Below, piece after piece: positions 24,176-34,700 of a stretch of 64,000 nucleotides of DNA (the stretch's first letter is position 1; every line of letters starts with the position of its first letter). Source of the DNA: Nostoc linckia FACHB-104. GTDB lineage: Bacteria > Cyanobacteriota > Cyanobacteriia > Cyanobacteriales > Nostocaceae. The stretch covers positions 153,128-217,127 of the forward strand of contig NZ_JACJQJ010000006.1 in the NCBI RefSeq assembly GCF_014696615.1, in the 5' to 3' direction. The notes below the pieces were generated by a model, which was given only the letters and a program-made list of their open reading frames with translations, did no database searches and was not told the origin of the DNA. The position numbers were made by a program, and so were the translations under genes.

Positions 24176-26503
24176 TTATATCCGGTTCGCCAATAAAGTA
24201 ATGGGGTTAACCGCGCCCTTACCTGTGGGATGAATTTCAAAATGGCTGTGTGGCCCAGTGCTAAAACCAGTACTACCCATGAGAGCAATTGTGTCTCCTT
24301 GACGTACTTGCTGACCTGCTTGCACTAAAATCTTGCTGTTATGGCCATAGCGAGTCATGCTGCCATCAGCATGGCGGATATCTACAAGATTACCGTAGCC
24401 ACCATTATTCCAGCCTGCTTTAACCACAACACCATCAGCGGATGCGTAAATTGGTGTGCCTGTGGAGTTGGCAACGTCAATTCCTTTGTGCATTCTTCCC
24501 CAACGCCAGCCATAGCCGGAGGTAAGAACACCTTTAGCGGGCCAAATATAACTTGCTGTTCCTGTGGATGGAGGAGGAATAGCCTCATCAAGAGGTTTGG
24601 GTAGATATTGATCTACTGCTGACAAAGGCGGCAAACTTGGAGAAACAACAGTACCCCGCATTTTTCCTAAAGAATCAGAAGCATTAACTCCTCTGGGAGG
24701 TGTAGCAATCCGAGGTGCAGGTAATTTGCGTCCAGGTGCTTGGTTGGACAAGAACTCTGGATTTACTGGCTCGTTAGTTGGTTGAGTTGCACGGAACAGA
24801 GGCTTCACTGGTTGGAAGTTAACCGTTCCTCTAGGTGTAGGCACAGGAATCTGTATTGCACTTCGTGACAAAGTGGGGCTAGTCGCAAAATTATTGCTAT
24901 TAGCCACAGGAAGCACTGCTGCAGGCTGATTATTTTCGCTAACTACCGGTACAACGACTCCAGCTTGTTGAGCGCGGTATTTCTCGCGCAATCTTTGGAT
25001 TTCTGCTTGTAAGCTCTGAAGGCGCTCATTACTTTTAGCGCTTGCTAGCTTCTGCGGTTTTTGATTTTGCAATTCTGCAAATACTTTTGGTACTGGAGCA
25101 TCACCACCCATGCCATAAGAATTACCTGGAGTGGGGGCTTTTTCTGCAGCTGCAGTATTTGTGGGAATTTGATTGTTCGCTGTTGCTAGTGTCGGTACAG
25201 TGACACTGTTATTGTTAGCAACGGTTGGTAACTGTGGTGTTACAGGTAAAGTAACACTGTTATTGTTAGCAACACCTGGTAACTGTGGTGACACAGGTAC
25301 AGATGGGCTGACAATAGCTGTATTTACAGGAGATGGTACTACTTTGGGGGTAGCCACTTCAGACTGCTCTACAGCGGGGTTAATTGCTAACTTGGATGGG
25401 TTAGCTATACTGCTGTCAACTCCAGTAGACGGCACAACCAATTTTTGACTGATTTGCAGTTGATTGGGATTGCTCAGATGGTTAGTTTTGGCTAATTCGG
25501 AGACAGATGTACCGTACTTACTAGCGATCGCAGCTAGTGTATCTCCTGGCTTAACTTCGTAACCTACAGTAGACGATGGTGTAGCAGCTTTGATTGTCGC
25601 TGGTACAGGTGTAGCTACAGGAGATGTATTAGACTTTGCCTGTTTTAGCTTTGCTATCAAGCTTGCTTGACTAGCATTTGTGCTGGTTGGTGATTGCTCT
25701 GTTGTAATTTTGCTTGCGTTGATTTGTGGCGCTTTTTCAACTACAGCTGTTGGTTCAGCCAACCCCTTGTTAACTTCTGATAAATTCTGGGTCTCCTCAG
25801 ACCGCAACTCCGCCAGACTTTCTTTTAAACGGTTCGATTTTTCTTGTAAGCGATTCAGCGCAAATTCTTGCTGTGCTTTCAACTGGGCAGCAACTTCACT
25901 ATCCACACCTTTAGTGTCTGTTACTGCTGTTAAGGATGTATTGGGTGAGCTAACTGCACTATTACCAATAGAAAGTTTTTGTACTTCAGGTAGTTTGTTG
26001 GTTGTTTGTAAACCATTTACTACTTGAGACTGTTGGTAGAGAGATGTTTTATAAGTTGTTGTAGCTTTGGCAGTTGCTTCTGATGCTGGAAATGGCAAAG
26101 ACATCCCACTGGACGCAACCTGTAGTTTAGCTTCAAGCCCAGGCACTTGTGAAATTGCTGTTGGTTCCACAATCACAGGATTTTCCGGCACGCTCACTAG
26201 GGAGACGGTTTGGTTTTCCAGCTTAGTGGGAGCAAATTTCATCTCAGTGTCAGGAGCAGCAGGAATCGTTGAGGCTGCCTTTTGGCTGCCTACAGGAGCC
26301 GCTGCTTGGGCTTGATCGCTTTGCCGAGTTACCAAAAGGCTGGTTGCTCCCATTGACAGGGCCAAGCCGATCATGGCGGCTTGTGTCCGCGCCCGGCGGT
26401 TAGCGCCAGAATTTACAATGTTTGACGGTTCCACCGGGACACCTTCACTGCTGGGAGTATTGTTCAGCACAGCCTTTACTCTCTTTTTCAATGCTCGTTT
26501 CAA
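24176..26503 (-). CDS. LysM and M23 peptidase cell-wall protein
   Basis: This 775-residue envelope protein begins with a basic N-terminus and one hydrophobic segment (AAMIGLALSMGATSLLV) for export or anchoring. A Ser/Thr/Pro-rich region contains a coiled-coil stretch (about 215-250). A LysM domain (YEVKPGDTLAAIASKYGTSV) binds peptidoglycan. The M23 domain at about 655-775 has HKGIDVAN, the HSHFEIH metal motif and YGWRWGRMHKG. Whether it cuts peptide bridges or activates amidases (NlpD-like) is open. In the HxH motif HSH is kept, so activity is possible. The TTG start is supported by AGGAGG 7 nt upstream (26511-26516). Confidence 0.9.
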   Translation of the reverse strand: MKRALKKRVKAVLNNTPSSEGVPVEPSNIVNSGANRRARTQAAMIGLALSMGATSLLVTRQSDQAQAAAPVGSQKAASTIPAAPDTEMKFAPTKLENQTVSLVSVPENPVIVEPTAISQVPGLEAKLQVASSGMSLPFPASEATAKATTTYKTSLYQQSQVVNGLQTTNKLPEVQKLSIGNSAVSSPNTSLTAVTDTKGVDSEVAAQLKAQQEFALNRLQEKSNRLKESLAELRSEETQNLSEVNKGLAEPTAVVEKAPQINASKITTEQSPTSTNASQASLIAKLKQAKSNTSPVATPVPATIKAATPSSTVGYEVKPGDTLAAIASKYGTSVSELAKTNHLSNPNQLQISQKLVVPSTGVDSSIANPSKLAINPAVEQSEVATPKVVPSPVNTAIVSPSVPVSPQLPGVANNNSVTLPVTPQLPTVANNNSVTVPTLATANNQIPTNTAAAEKAPTPGNSYGMGGDAPVPKVFAELQNQKPQKLASAKSNERLQSLQAEIQRLREKYRAQQAGVVVPVVSENNQPAAVLPVANSNNFATSPTLSRSAIQIPVPTPRGTVNFQPVKPLFRATQPTNEPVNPEFLSNQAPGRKLPAPRIATPPRGVNASDSLGKMRGTVVSPSLPPLSAVDQYLPKPLDEAIPPPSTGTASYIWPAKGVLTSGYGWRWGRMHKGIDVANSTGTPIYASADGVVVKAGWNNGGYGNLVDIRHADGSMTRYGHNSKILVQAGQQVRQGDTIALMGSTGFSTGPHSHFEIHPTGKGAVNPITLLANRI

Positions 26504-26516
26504 AGACGACCTCCTA

Positions 26517-27465
26517 AATGTTCACTAGCGCTTAACTGACCTTGATTTTTTTCAGTCTGATACTAGTCAATGATTTAGATCACATCCAAAGATTGATCAA
26601 GATCACACCCACCAGAGATACTTACGCAAGATTAACCTGCTTCTCTGATTTAGACAAGTTCACACCTATTAGCAAAACTTAAAATTGCTGTGCTGACTTG
26701 TCCGCTCCGTTCCTCACACCTTTAGGATTTTTTGCTGTTTACATCTGTCTGCGCTTGCTTTGCTGAACTAACTGGGGCTGGACAAACATATACACTGTGC
26801 CATTTCCACTTGTTGCTATCAGCAATTAATTCGCTACGACTTCTAGAAAAGCAAATCCCCTGCTGTAGATATCTTCAAGAGATTTCCATCCAATCCGTCT
26901 ACCCAACACGAGACTTTACGTTGATTATTCCCTAAAAGACAACCGTATTATCCCGCAGCTACTTTTGCGCTCCTTTTTCATCTTGCTTGAGCAAAAAACC
27001 TTTAAATGCCTCATAAGACTAGCTTTTACCGATTTTGTTCCCAAGATTAAGATAATTGAAGTTCATCAAAATCTATCATTCAATTTCGGAATCGTCGCTA
27101 CTTTTCGATACAAATTTCTTATATAAGCTCACCTACATTCGTAAGTATTGTTTACCGAGCTTCCAAAAAGCTTTCAGAATCAAGTATAACCATTCACTTT
27201 GTTGAAGCTGTAACAATGGATATATTTGACCAAATTTGCGGGAAAAGGGATTGGGGATTGGGTATATGGGAAATGTAGAGGTATAGCGGTGTTCGCGTAG
27301 CATCTCCGTAGGAGACGCAGTGGGTTGGGCGGGTTCCCTGACTTGTTCGCGTAGCGTATCCGAAGGATTCACCCGGAGGGTGGGGGATGAGGAAGTGAAG
27401 GGACAAGAAGATAAATACTATTACCAATTACCCATTACCATGCCTAATGCCCAATGCCCCATGCC
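26517..27465. other. 950-bp intergenic region with dispersed repeats
   Basis: No convincing gene. Near the M23 gene, GATCACATCC and GATCACACCC words are repeated (26576-26612), which may mark its leader. At 27291-27318 and 27344-27372 there are two copies of a GTTCGCGTAGC..TCCG.AGGA repeat. A tract of CCAATGCCCCATGCCC-type words (27437-27470) reaches the trmL stop. Confidence 0.45.
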
Positions 27466-27927
27466 CTATTGTAAATATCCTAATTGGCGGCGGGCTTCAA
27501 ATAAGCTTACAGCAACACTTACAGAAAGATTTAAGCTGCGAACATTGGGTTGCGCCATAGGAATATAGAGAGTGGCATCACAGGCTGACAAAGCTGTGGG
27601 TGGTAATCCTGTTGTTTCGCTACCAAATAACAGCCAGTCATTATCTTGAAATTGAAATTGAGCATAATTGGAACTGCCACGTACAGAGAAGCCTAAACAT
27701 CTACCGCCACGTTGCTGATGTACAGTTTTAAAGTCTTCTAGGGTTTCATGATAGTTGAGCTTGACATAGGGCCAGTAATCTAAGCCTGCTCTTTTGAGGT
27801 AGCGATCGCTAATTTCAAACCCCAAAGGCCCTACCAAATGTAATTCTGTACCCGTAGCAGCACAAGTACGCGCAATATTGCCTGTATTCGGCGGAATTTG
27901 GGGATTAACTAAAACTACCTGGGGCAT
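27466..27927 (-). CDS. trmL: tRNA (cytidine/uridine-34 2'-O)-methyltransferase
   Basis: The 153-residue SPOUT (trefoil-knot) methyltransferase methylates the wobble ribose of some leucine tRNAs using S-adenosylmethionine. Visible motifs are the N-terminal LVNPQIPPNTGNIARTCAA, the knot segment LLFGSETTGLPP, and the C-terminal IPMAQPNVRSLNLSVSVAV with the conserved N-x-R-S-L-N. The length is exactly that of TrmL. The ATG is clear, and the gene is separated from the flanking genes by repeat-rich spacers. Confidence 0.93.
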   Translation of the reverse strand: MPQVVLVNPQIPPNTGNIARTCAATGTELHLVGPLGFEISDRYLKRAGLDYWPYVKLNYHETLEDFKTVHQQRGGRCLGFSVRGSSNYAQFQFQDNDWLLFGSETTGLPPTALSACDATLYIPMAQPNVRSLNLSVSVAVSLFEARRQLGYLQ

Positions 27928-28260
27928 TTTTCAGTGGTAAAAATGTAGTAGAAACAACAATGTATCATTTCGACACATTTTACCAATCTATGTTGATTAT
28001 CTATAGGTTTTCTTAATAATTATGAAGCTAATTCTATTGATTAGTTTTTTAAAACATAAAAAATAAACTCTTAAAAGCAAATCTAAGAGTACTCATAAGA
28101 TAAAACAATCAATTATTAAACTTTTATGATCAACTAGTGCCATCATGCAAAAATCAAATTACTGAGATTTATTTCCATGAGGCACTAGTTGTTCGTGTTC
28201 CTGGGGTCTCCCAAGTATTCAAAAAAATCTATCATTTGTAACTGGGGAGGGGATGGGGTG
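27928..28260. other. Intergenic spacer with an inverted repeat
   Basis: CAACTAGTGCC (28131-28141) and GGCACTAGTTG (28181-28191) are 11-bp inverted arms 39 bp apart. This could be a small mobile-element remnant. No gene was seen. Confidence 0.5.
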
Positions 28261-29400
28261 TTACGCCATTGAGGGGGAACACAATTTATCTTCTAATTCA
28301 AATTCGCGTTCTTTAGCAGTAACAATTGCTTGGGTAATGACACGTTGAGCATCAACCCCTACGGCGTGCAATTGTAGCCACTGTTGGGCTTCATTACCTT
28401 CGCGCAAAATTTTCTGTAAAGGAGAAAGGAAACAATTAAATCCTCGTTCTTTAGCGATCGCCCAAAGTTCTTCATACATTTGAGCGATCCAATCTCTGGC
28501 TAGAATAGTTCTGCCATCTTGCCAATGTGTCATCTGAGCATCCAAACTAGCTGCTGCTGCGGCTGCTTCGTTGCTAGCAGTGACAGCAATTAGTTCGTCA
28601 GGGGTAAAGGTGCTTTGGGTTAAAGGATCGATGTGGGTGTTTTCTATTATCTGCAACAAACGAGCTTCCAGCAACGCGGTAATTGCTAGTAAAGCAATGG
28701 GATCTGTGACTAAATCGCAAATTCGCAGTTCTAGGCGATTTAAATCATAAGGACGGCGATCGCCATTTGGACGAACTGATGTCCACAAATGACGAACATT
28801 TTGCATAGTACCAGCAGCTAGCTGTTGTTCTACCCATTGAATATGATCGGCATGGCTAGAAAATAGAGGTACATGGCTAGGAGTTTGGGGGAAGAGTCCC
28901 CAACGAGTAGAGTGATAGCCAGTAGCTTTGCCATCAATGAAGGGTGATGAGGCGCTGAGAGCTAGGAATAAGGGTGCTTCGGTGCGAATAACCCGACAAG
29001 CCCGCATTAAGACATCTGGATCGCTAATACCTACATTAATATGTACACTAGCGGTCACTACTTTTGTACCGTAAGTGTTCTCAATGTAATCGTGATACGG
29101 ATTTTTGGGATCGGAACGGAAGAAGCGATCGCTCCTACCCAAAGACAGCGTACTACCTGGAATTAAGGTATAGTCTCCAAGTTGCTGGAGGTATTTTCGT
29201 AGTTCTTGACGAGGACGTACTAAGGCACACAATAGCTGCTCAAAACTTTGTAAAGGTTTCGTGACATATTCAACGTTGCGGCTATCTGGCTCTCGCATAA
29301 AACTTGGCATAGCCTCAACTATTTTGTCAGAGAGACCGACGATTTCACCCTGAGGCGTGCCCGTATACATTTCAATTTCAAAGCCTTTTAATAACCTCAC
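28261..29400 (-). CDS. gshA: Glutamate-cysteine ligase (cyanobacterial type)
   Basis: The 379-residue enzyme makes gamma-glutamylcysteine, the first step of glutathione synthesis. It starts LLKGFEIEMYTG and contains the family stretches IPGSTLSLGRSDRF, TASVHINVGI and RPNGDRRPYDLNRLELRI. These belong to the GCS2-like ligases found in cyanobacteria. The GTG start has GAGGAG about 6-7 nt upstream. It is cytosolic and monocistronic, with a long spacer on the 5' side. Confidence 0.9.
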   Translation of the reverse strand: MRLLKGFEIEMYTGTPQGEIVGLSDKIVEAMPSFMREPDSRNVEYVTKPLQSFEQLLCALVRPRQELRKYLQQLGDYTLIPGSTLSLGRSDRFFRSDPKNPYHDYIENTYGTKVVTASVHINVGISDPDVLMRACRVIRTEAPLFLALSASSPFIDGKATGYHSTRWGLFPQTPSHVPLFSSHADHIQWVEQQLAAGTMQNVRHLWTSVRPNGDRRPYDLNRLELRICDLVTDPIALLAITALLEARLLQIIENTHIDPLTQSTFTPDELIAVTASNEAAAAAASLDAQMTHWQDGRTILARDWIAQMYEELWAIAKERGFNCFLSPLQKILREGNEAQQWLQLHAVGVDAQRVITQAIVTAKEREFELEDKLCSPSMA

Positions 29401-29858
29401 CTTTTTCTCCTCGGCTCTCCTAGCCTATAAATTGTATCGAACACGACGATTTTCTGCATGGATGTAGTAGTTCAATCCAATTCAGATTTTTTACCCAGAA
29501 ACTAAGAACCACAAGCATTTCACCTGTTTGCCTAGAAAGCAGCAATACTAAAGGCATAAATAATTTATGCCCTTAGTATTAGTGATTCATAATTAATATT
29601 TCTTTGCGATCCATTCTGCCGATAGACCTCATGAGCAGCCTTCTGCATTAGGGAGTACGTAACAATTAAGCCTATTATTGCCAGGCGATCGCTTATATAG
29701 GATGAACACCAATTTTGTTTAAAGGCAAATAGTTACCCCATATTGATATATTCCCATAAAGTTAGTACCGCTTTGCGTCAGAAAATAGTATTGATAAAAC
29801 CCAATTCACGCAGAGGTTTTGGGCATTTAACTTGTCATCAAGTTGTGAAATATTGTAT
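29401..29858. other. Intergenic spacer, nothing recognised
   Basis: 458 bp between the gshA start and the PLD gene stop. No convincing frame, hairpin or repeat family was identified. Confidence 0.4.
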
Positions 29859-31766
29859 TTACTCCTTGACTTTTTTCCTCGTCTTCTTTTCTGTTGGTAG
29901 TTTTTTTGCTTTTGTTACTGGTTCCTTTTTAGAAGCTTGCTGAGGTAAAGTCTGTTGCGAGATAAAATCATCGACTGAATCATTTTCTTGAGCAATCTGA
30001 AGACGGAGAAATTCTGACCATACTTCATTATTGATTAAATTGATAGCAGTGTCACGGTTGTGTGTGGCGATCGCATTAATAAATTGACGTAATCCCTGCT
30101 GCAATGAATCAAGGAAGGGTGCTTCTGGTGTTACCTGACTCAGCAATGAAAATGCTAAGTTCAAACTTACTAAATCATCAGATGAGTTTTGGGAATTTAA
30201 CCTTGGCAGGAGAATATTCAGCCATACAGGAAGCAATTCTAGCCAGTGATTTTTATCTATTTCTTTCAATGCTATATTTTCCATTCCTATAGCACTCCAT
30301 AGATACAGAGAATCTGTAGCTAATTGAGTGTCACGAATTTCTAAAGCCTTTGTCCATAATTGTTGAGTGTGATTATGGAAGCGCTGGGTGAGAAATTCAT
30401 AAGCATCATTAACTTGCTGGGGAATTGTAACTTGATAAACGGACTCACCTAATAGTATTTGTTCGCCGTTATAATCAAGCCATTGGTAGGAACTACAAAG
30501 ATAAATTTCTCTATCAACTATTATTTCTTTAATATGCGAATCTGCTAACGCCGCAAACTGCATAAAGGGTAAGCCTTCGGGGGGTTTAAAATCTGAATTT
30601 TCTGGGATTTCTGTTGATATTGGTTGTTCTACTGGCGGCGATATTCCATAACCGATTAAAATTGTAACTCCGCGCTTGGCTGCTTGTTCTAACGCCTCTA
30701 TAATTTCTCTATTGGCAATTACCTGATTTACCCAAGGTGAATAGATAATTATTTGAAATTTCGCAGCATTGAGAATTTCTAAAAAAGTTTGATTATCTTG
30801 GCGATCGCTTAACTGTATGACATTACCAGAATCGCCAGATTTTTTGCGTTTCGTGCTAGGTTGGAGATGATTTTCTAAGGCTTGCTGCCGAATCTTGTTA
30901 AATCTAGACTCTATTTCGTCATTTTTATGATTACGAACTGCCTCTAGCTCAAAATTGATAGCTGTGTTTGATGATTTGCACAATTCAGATAAAGATATTT
31001 TACCTTCAGATAGCAGAGTATCTAGCCATTTTGAACTAGAATCTAAAATTTCCTTTCCTCGTCGCAGTTGCATAGTAATTTTATCTTCATTGGCATCATA
31101 AATCACAAAAATTGCTATTTTTCGCCAAATAATTTGCTGTGATTGTAATGCTCTAAAAGCTGTGACAATTTTGCCAGCTTCGGGTACATGAATCTCTACA
31201 TCTGAAGCTTGGAGACTAGTTTGTATTTGCTCTAAAGTTAAGGAAGATATCTCTTGATTTGGCAAATTGATATTTAAAAAATTTGTCAAATTAGGCAGAT
31301 TGAGATTTATCTCATTTAATGGTTCAGCTTGAAAGGTAATATTGTCGCTGAAAGCATCTGTAATTGCATAAATCTGTACAGCATAGGGGGGTTGGGATAC
31401 AGAACCTTTTTCATAAAATAAACGTCCTTGTTCTGTAACTGTAATTGGCGATTTAGGTGCAAGAGTTTGTAACCTTTGCAAAGTTTTAATTGTACTTTCT
31501 ACAAATATGCTATCCAGCCCCAGAATTGATGCTAGTTCCTTGGCTGTTGGTGGCGGATCAAATTCTATGCCAGCACGAATGATAAACTCTTCTAGGACAT
31601 TTAACGGACGAGGTTCTGTGATGGTTAATTCTACAGTTATTTGTTGCAAACTATAGCGCAATTGACGAGCGGCTAAAACTGATAAATGTGGATTTTGGGC
31701 AGTAATTTCTTCGACTAAATTTTTAAGACTGTCATCTATAGGTTTATTTGAGGATGCGAGAAACAT
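29859..31766 (-). CDS. Winged-helix and PLD-domain protein, partner of the helicase
   Basis: The protein has about 635 residues from the ATG at 31766. That start is preferred over frames opening upstream because GGAGG stands 8 nt before it. The N-terminal third has a winged-helix-like segment ([22 protein letters not shown]). The C-terminal part has a PLD-like nuclease fold: [21 protein letters not shown], then one HKD motif, HIKEIIVD, followed by CSSYQWL. A single HKD implies an active dimer. It overlaps the helicase gene by 23 bp and is therefore translationally coupled to it. PLD nucleases paired with large helicases occur in phage-defence modules. A defence or RNA/DNA-processing role is inferred. 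Confidence 0.82.
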   Translation of the reverse strand: MFLASSNKPIDDSLKNLVEEITAQNPHLSVLAARQLRYSLQQITVELTITEPRPLNVLEEFIIRAGIEFDPPPTAKELASILGLDSIFVESTIKTLQRLQTLAPKSPITVTEQGRLFYEKGSVSQPPYAVQIYAITDAFSDNITFQAEPLNEINLNLPNLTNFLNINLPNQEISSLTLEQIQTSLQASDVEIHVPEAGKIVTAFRALQSQQIIWRKIAIFVIYDANEDKITMQLRRGKEILDSSSKWLDTLLSEGKISLSELCKSSNTAINFELEAVRNHKNDEIESRFNKIRQQALENHLQPSTKRKKSGDSGNVIQLSDRQDNQTFLEILNAAKFQIIIYSPWVNQVIANREIIEALEQAAKRGVTILIGYGISPPVEQPISTEIPENSDFKPPEGLPFMQFAALADSHIKEIIVDREIYLCSSYQWLDYNGEQILLGESVYQVTIPQQVNDAYEFLTQRFHNHTQQLWTKALEIRDTQLATDSLYLWSAIGMENIALKEIDKNHWLELLPVWLNILLPRLNSQNSSDDLVSLNLAFSLLSQVTPEAPFLDSLQQGLRQFINAIATHNRDTAINLINNEVWSEFLRLQIAQENDSVDDFISQQTLPQQASKKEPVTKAKKLPTEKKTRKKVKE

Positions 31767-34700
31767 CAACAAAACCTCCATGATGACTAACAATATTAGC
31801 AACTTCTGAGTACATATTTCCGACTTTACCAGGTTGCTTGGTAAATAAATCGTGACAGCCTACAATTACTAGCAATTCTTGAGCGCGAGAAAACGCAACA
31901 TTTACCCGTTCTGGTTTTTTCGCAAATCCCACATCTCCTTTATTATTGTTGCGAACCATACTCACAATCACTACAGGGCGTTCCATACCCTGAAATCTAT
32001 CAACGGTACCAGTACGAATTTGCAGTGAGGGGAAAAGTTCTGATTGGAGGCGTTCATCAATTTTTCTGAGTTGCGCGCCATAAAATGTAATTACAGCTAT
32101 TTCTTTTTTCGGTTCACCACAGGCGACTTTTGCAGCCCAAGAATTTTCAAATTGCTGACATAAAGCTTCAATCACATCTATTTCCTGAAGGTTAAATAAA
32201 GAAGTACCTTCACGCTGTTCTTGGAATGCATCTTCTCTGGGCATTTTAACCCAAAGTAAATGGTGTTGAGGTTGAATTATTTCCCCTGCTAAATCATGGG
32301 CACGTTTAATATCAGGCTGCGAAATTCCACATTCTAATTTACCCTCATAAAATTGATTGATTGCGCCCATAATATTGGGGTGCATTCGATATTGGGTAGT
32401 TAACATTTGTTTGATGCTTTGATCCGCATCTTCAAATTGGCTTTTGAAGAGAGATTCTTCTAAAAATTGCAATTCTTCTCTACTACTACCAATTTCTTGG
32501 ACAACTTCTTCTAAAGTACTAGTATCTAGCATTGGTGGTAATTGTCGATGATCGCCTACCATGACTAATTTTTTACCCTTCAAAGCTGGGATGAGTAATT
32601 CTGGTGGCGTACATTTACTAACTTCATCAATAATCACCACATCAAAGCATTGAAATTCTTCGGAAAAATCACGATTTGCTGCTTGTACACAGGTAATCCC
32701 AACGACGTTAGCATTATCTAAATATACCTGTCTTAAATCGTGGCGATCGCGTTCTGAGGGGTTGCGTACTTTTTCGATCCAATCTTGAATAAAATTACCA
32801 TAGCGGTTGAGATAAGCTTCATCTTGAGTGAGTTGTTCTTGTAAAGCCTCAAATTGAGATTTAATGCTGCGTAAAAATTCTAAATTATATAAATCAGTAG
32901 TAGAAGTTTGAATTTTAAATTTATCAGCTATTCCTTGCAATTCTATTTGCCACCAGTTACGCTCTAATAATAAAGTTGCTGATAATTCTTCTGGTTGTGT
33001 CTGTTCGGATATTTTAGCTAGTTTGACTTTTAAAGTTTCAATCTGTTGTTGAACAATCGTTGTTTCCTCTTGCAAAATTGTTAGCTGTTCAATCAAAGAA
33101 AATTTGATATTTTCTAATACAGCAAATGGTTCTAAGGATGTAATTAAATTTTCTAGCTGACTTAGCTGATTGATCCAAGTATGGACGTGTTTAGAAAATT
33201 CTTGCGGATGTTCCCAAATCTTGGCTTGGGTTGTGAGATATTGGTCAACTAAAGTACGTAATTGCTGAGGAATATTTGGCTGTTGGTTGAGTTCTTGCAA
33301 AGTATTGATTGCTCTTGCCAGTTTCACATTAGCATCTTGCCTGGCTGCTTCTATGTTATTTTGAATATTCAATATTTGCTGCGGCGCAGTTTCATGATTG
33401 TGCAGTTCATTTAACTGTTGTTGCAGATGTTGTAAATGCTTTTCGATTTCAGTTTTGACTTGAAAAACGCATTGGCGCGCATTGCTAAGAATGCTATCTA
33501 TGAGTTCTTGGGTAATTTTATTGAGAGTTGCTTCACTATTATTGGCTTCCCATAATTCGCCATAGGTTTGTTGAATCCTGCTTAATAAAACTTGAGTCGC
33601 ATCAACTATAGTTCTTCGCTGATTTAGTGTTAAATATTGATAGTTATTCAACTGTTGCGAAATTTCTTGCCATTGAGTGCGATGGCTCGTTTCCAAAACT
33701 AGAGGAATTTTGCTAAAATTCTGCTGAAGGAAATAGCTAAAACTATGCTGTCTACCTTTTCTATCGCTATATTCTCCTTCAATTTCGTAAGCGATCGCCT
33801 TTGCCAATAAATCCCAGTCTGGTAGATTAACTGTGTAATTACTTGGCATCAAAGATATTTTTAAGGAATTAGCCAGCATCACCAATCCTGGCGGTAATTG
33901 CATTAACTCTAAGGTTAAAGGTTGATTATTCTGCCGAGCATTATTTAAAATCTCTGATAAGCGGGTATTAGCTGTAGCCTTCCATTCCTTGACAGCAGCG
34001 ATAATTGACTCAAGTTCCTGCTGGCGAGTTTCCCAATTTTGAATTGTTTGCTGTAGGCTGTGCTGTTTACTAAAAAATTGCTGATTATCTTTTTGTAACT
34101 GTTGTAAATTGCTGGAATGCTGTTTAAAAACCTGAACTGCGGCTGCGACTTCTAACATCGCTACAGTTGCACTTTGAGCATAAATTAATGCAGTTTTAAA
34201 GTCTGGAATTCCCTTGGCGACAGTGTCACGTAACCAAACAGCCAATCCAAAAGCACCACATTGAGGGCGAAGAAAGCCAAGTTTATCAGTCAAGGTTATA
34301 GCTTTAGCGACATTTACCAAAAAGTCTTTAACTAAAGTATTGCCTTCAGTATATGGGCGTAAATGTGGTAAAAAGTTGGTAATTTCTGGAGCTTCCCAAT
34401 TAACTATTGATGGAGAATCTAAAAGATTTTCTAAACCAGAAATTAAGCTTTCAATTTCAGTCTTTTTGGCTAATGTATCCTGATAAAGTGCTTCTTGCTG
34501 TTGCAGATTAACTTGTAATTTAGCTCGTTTATGCGTTAATTCTTCCTGGTTTACTTGGTATTCTTCCTCTGATTGGAGATAATCTTTAAATCTTGGATAA
34601 AATGCCAATAATTGACGAGAATTTTCTAAATTTTGGTGGCGATTACTGAGACGAGTTTCACAGTCACTAGCAGTATTATCTAACCAAGTGCCAATAACTT

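Noticed and set aside
26732..26935. 67-codon plus-strand frame upstream of the M23 gene
   Set aside because: TTG start without a ribosome site, mixed composition and no domain. Probably chance in a long spacer.
26517..27130. Cyclic-di-AMP (ydaO-type) riboswitch upstream of the LysM/M23 gene
   Set aside because: Considered because such riboswitches often precede cell-wall hydrolases. None of the conserved ydaO core words were found on the minus strand.
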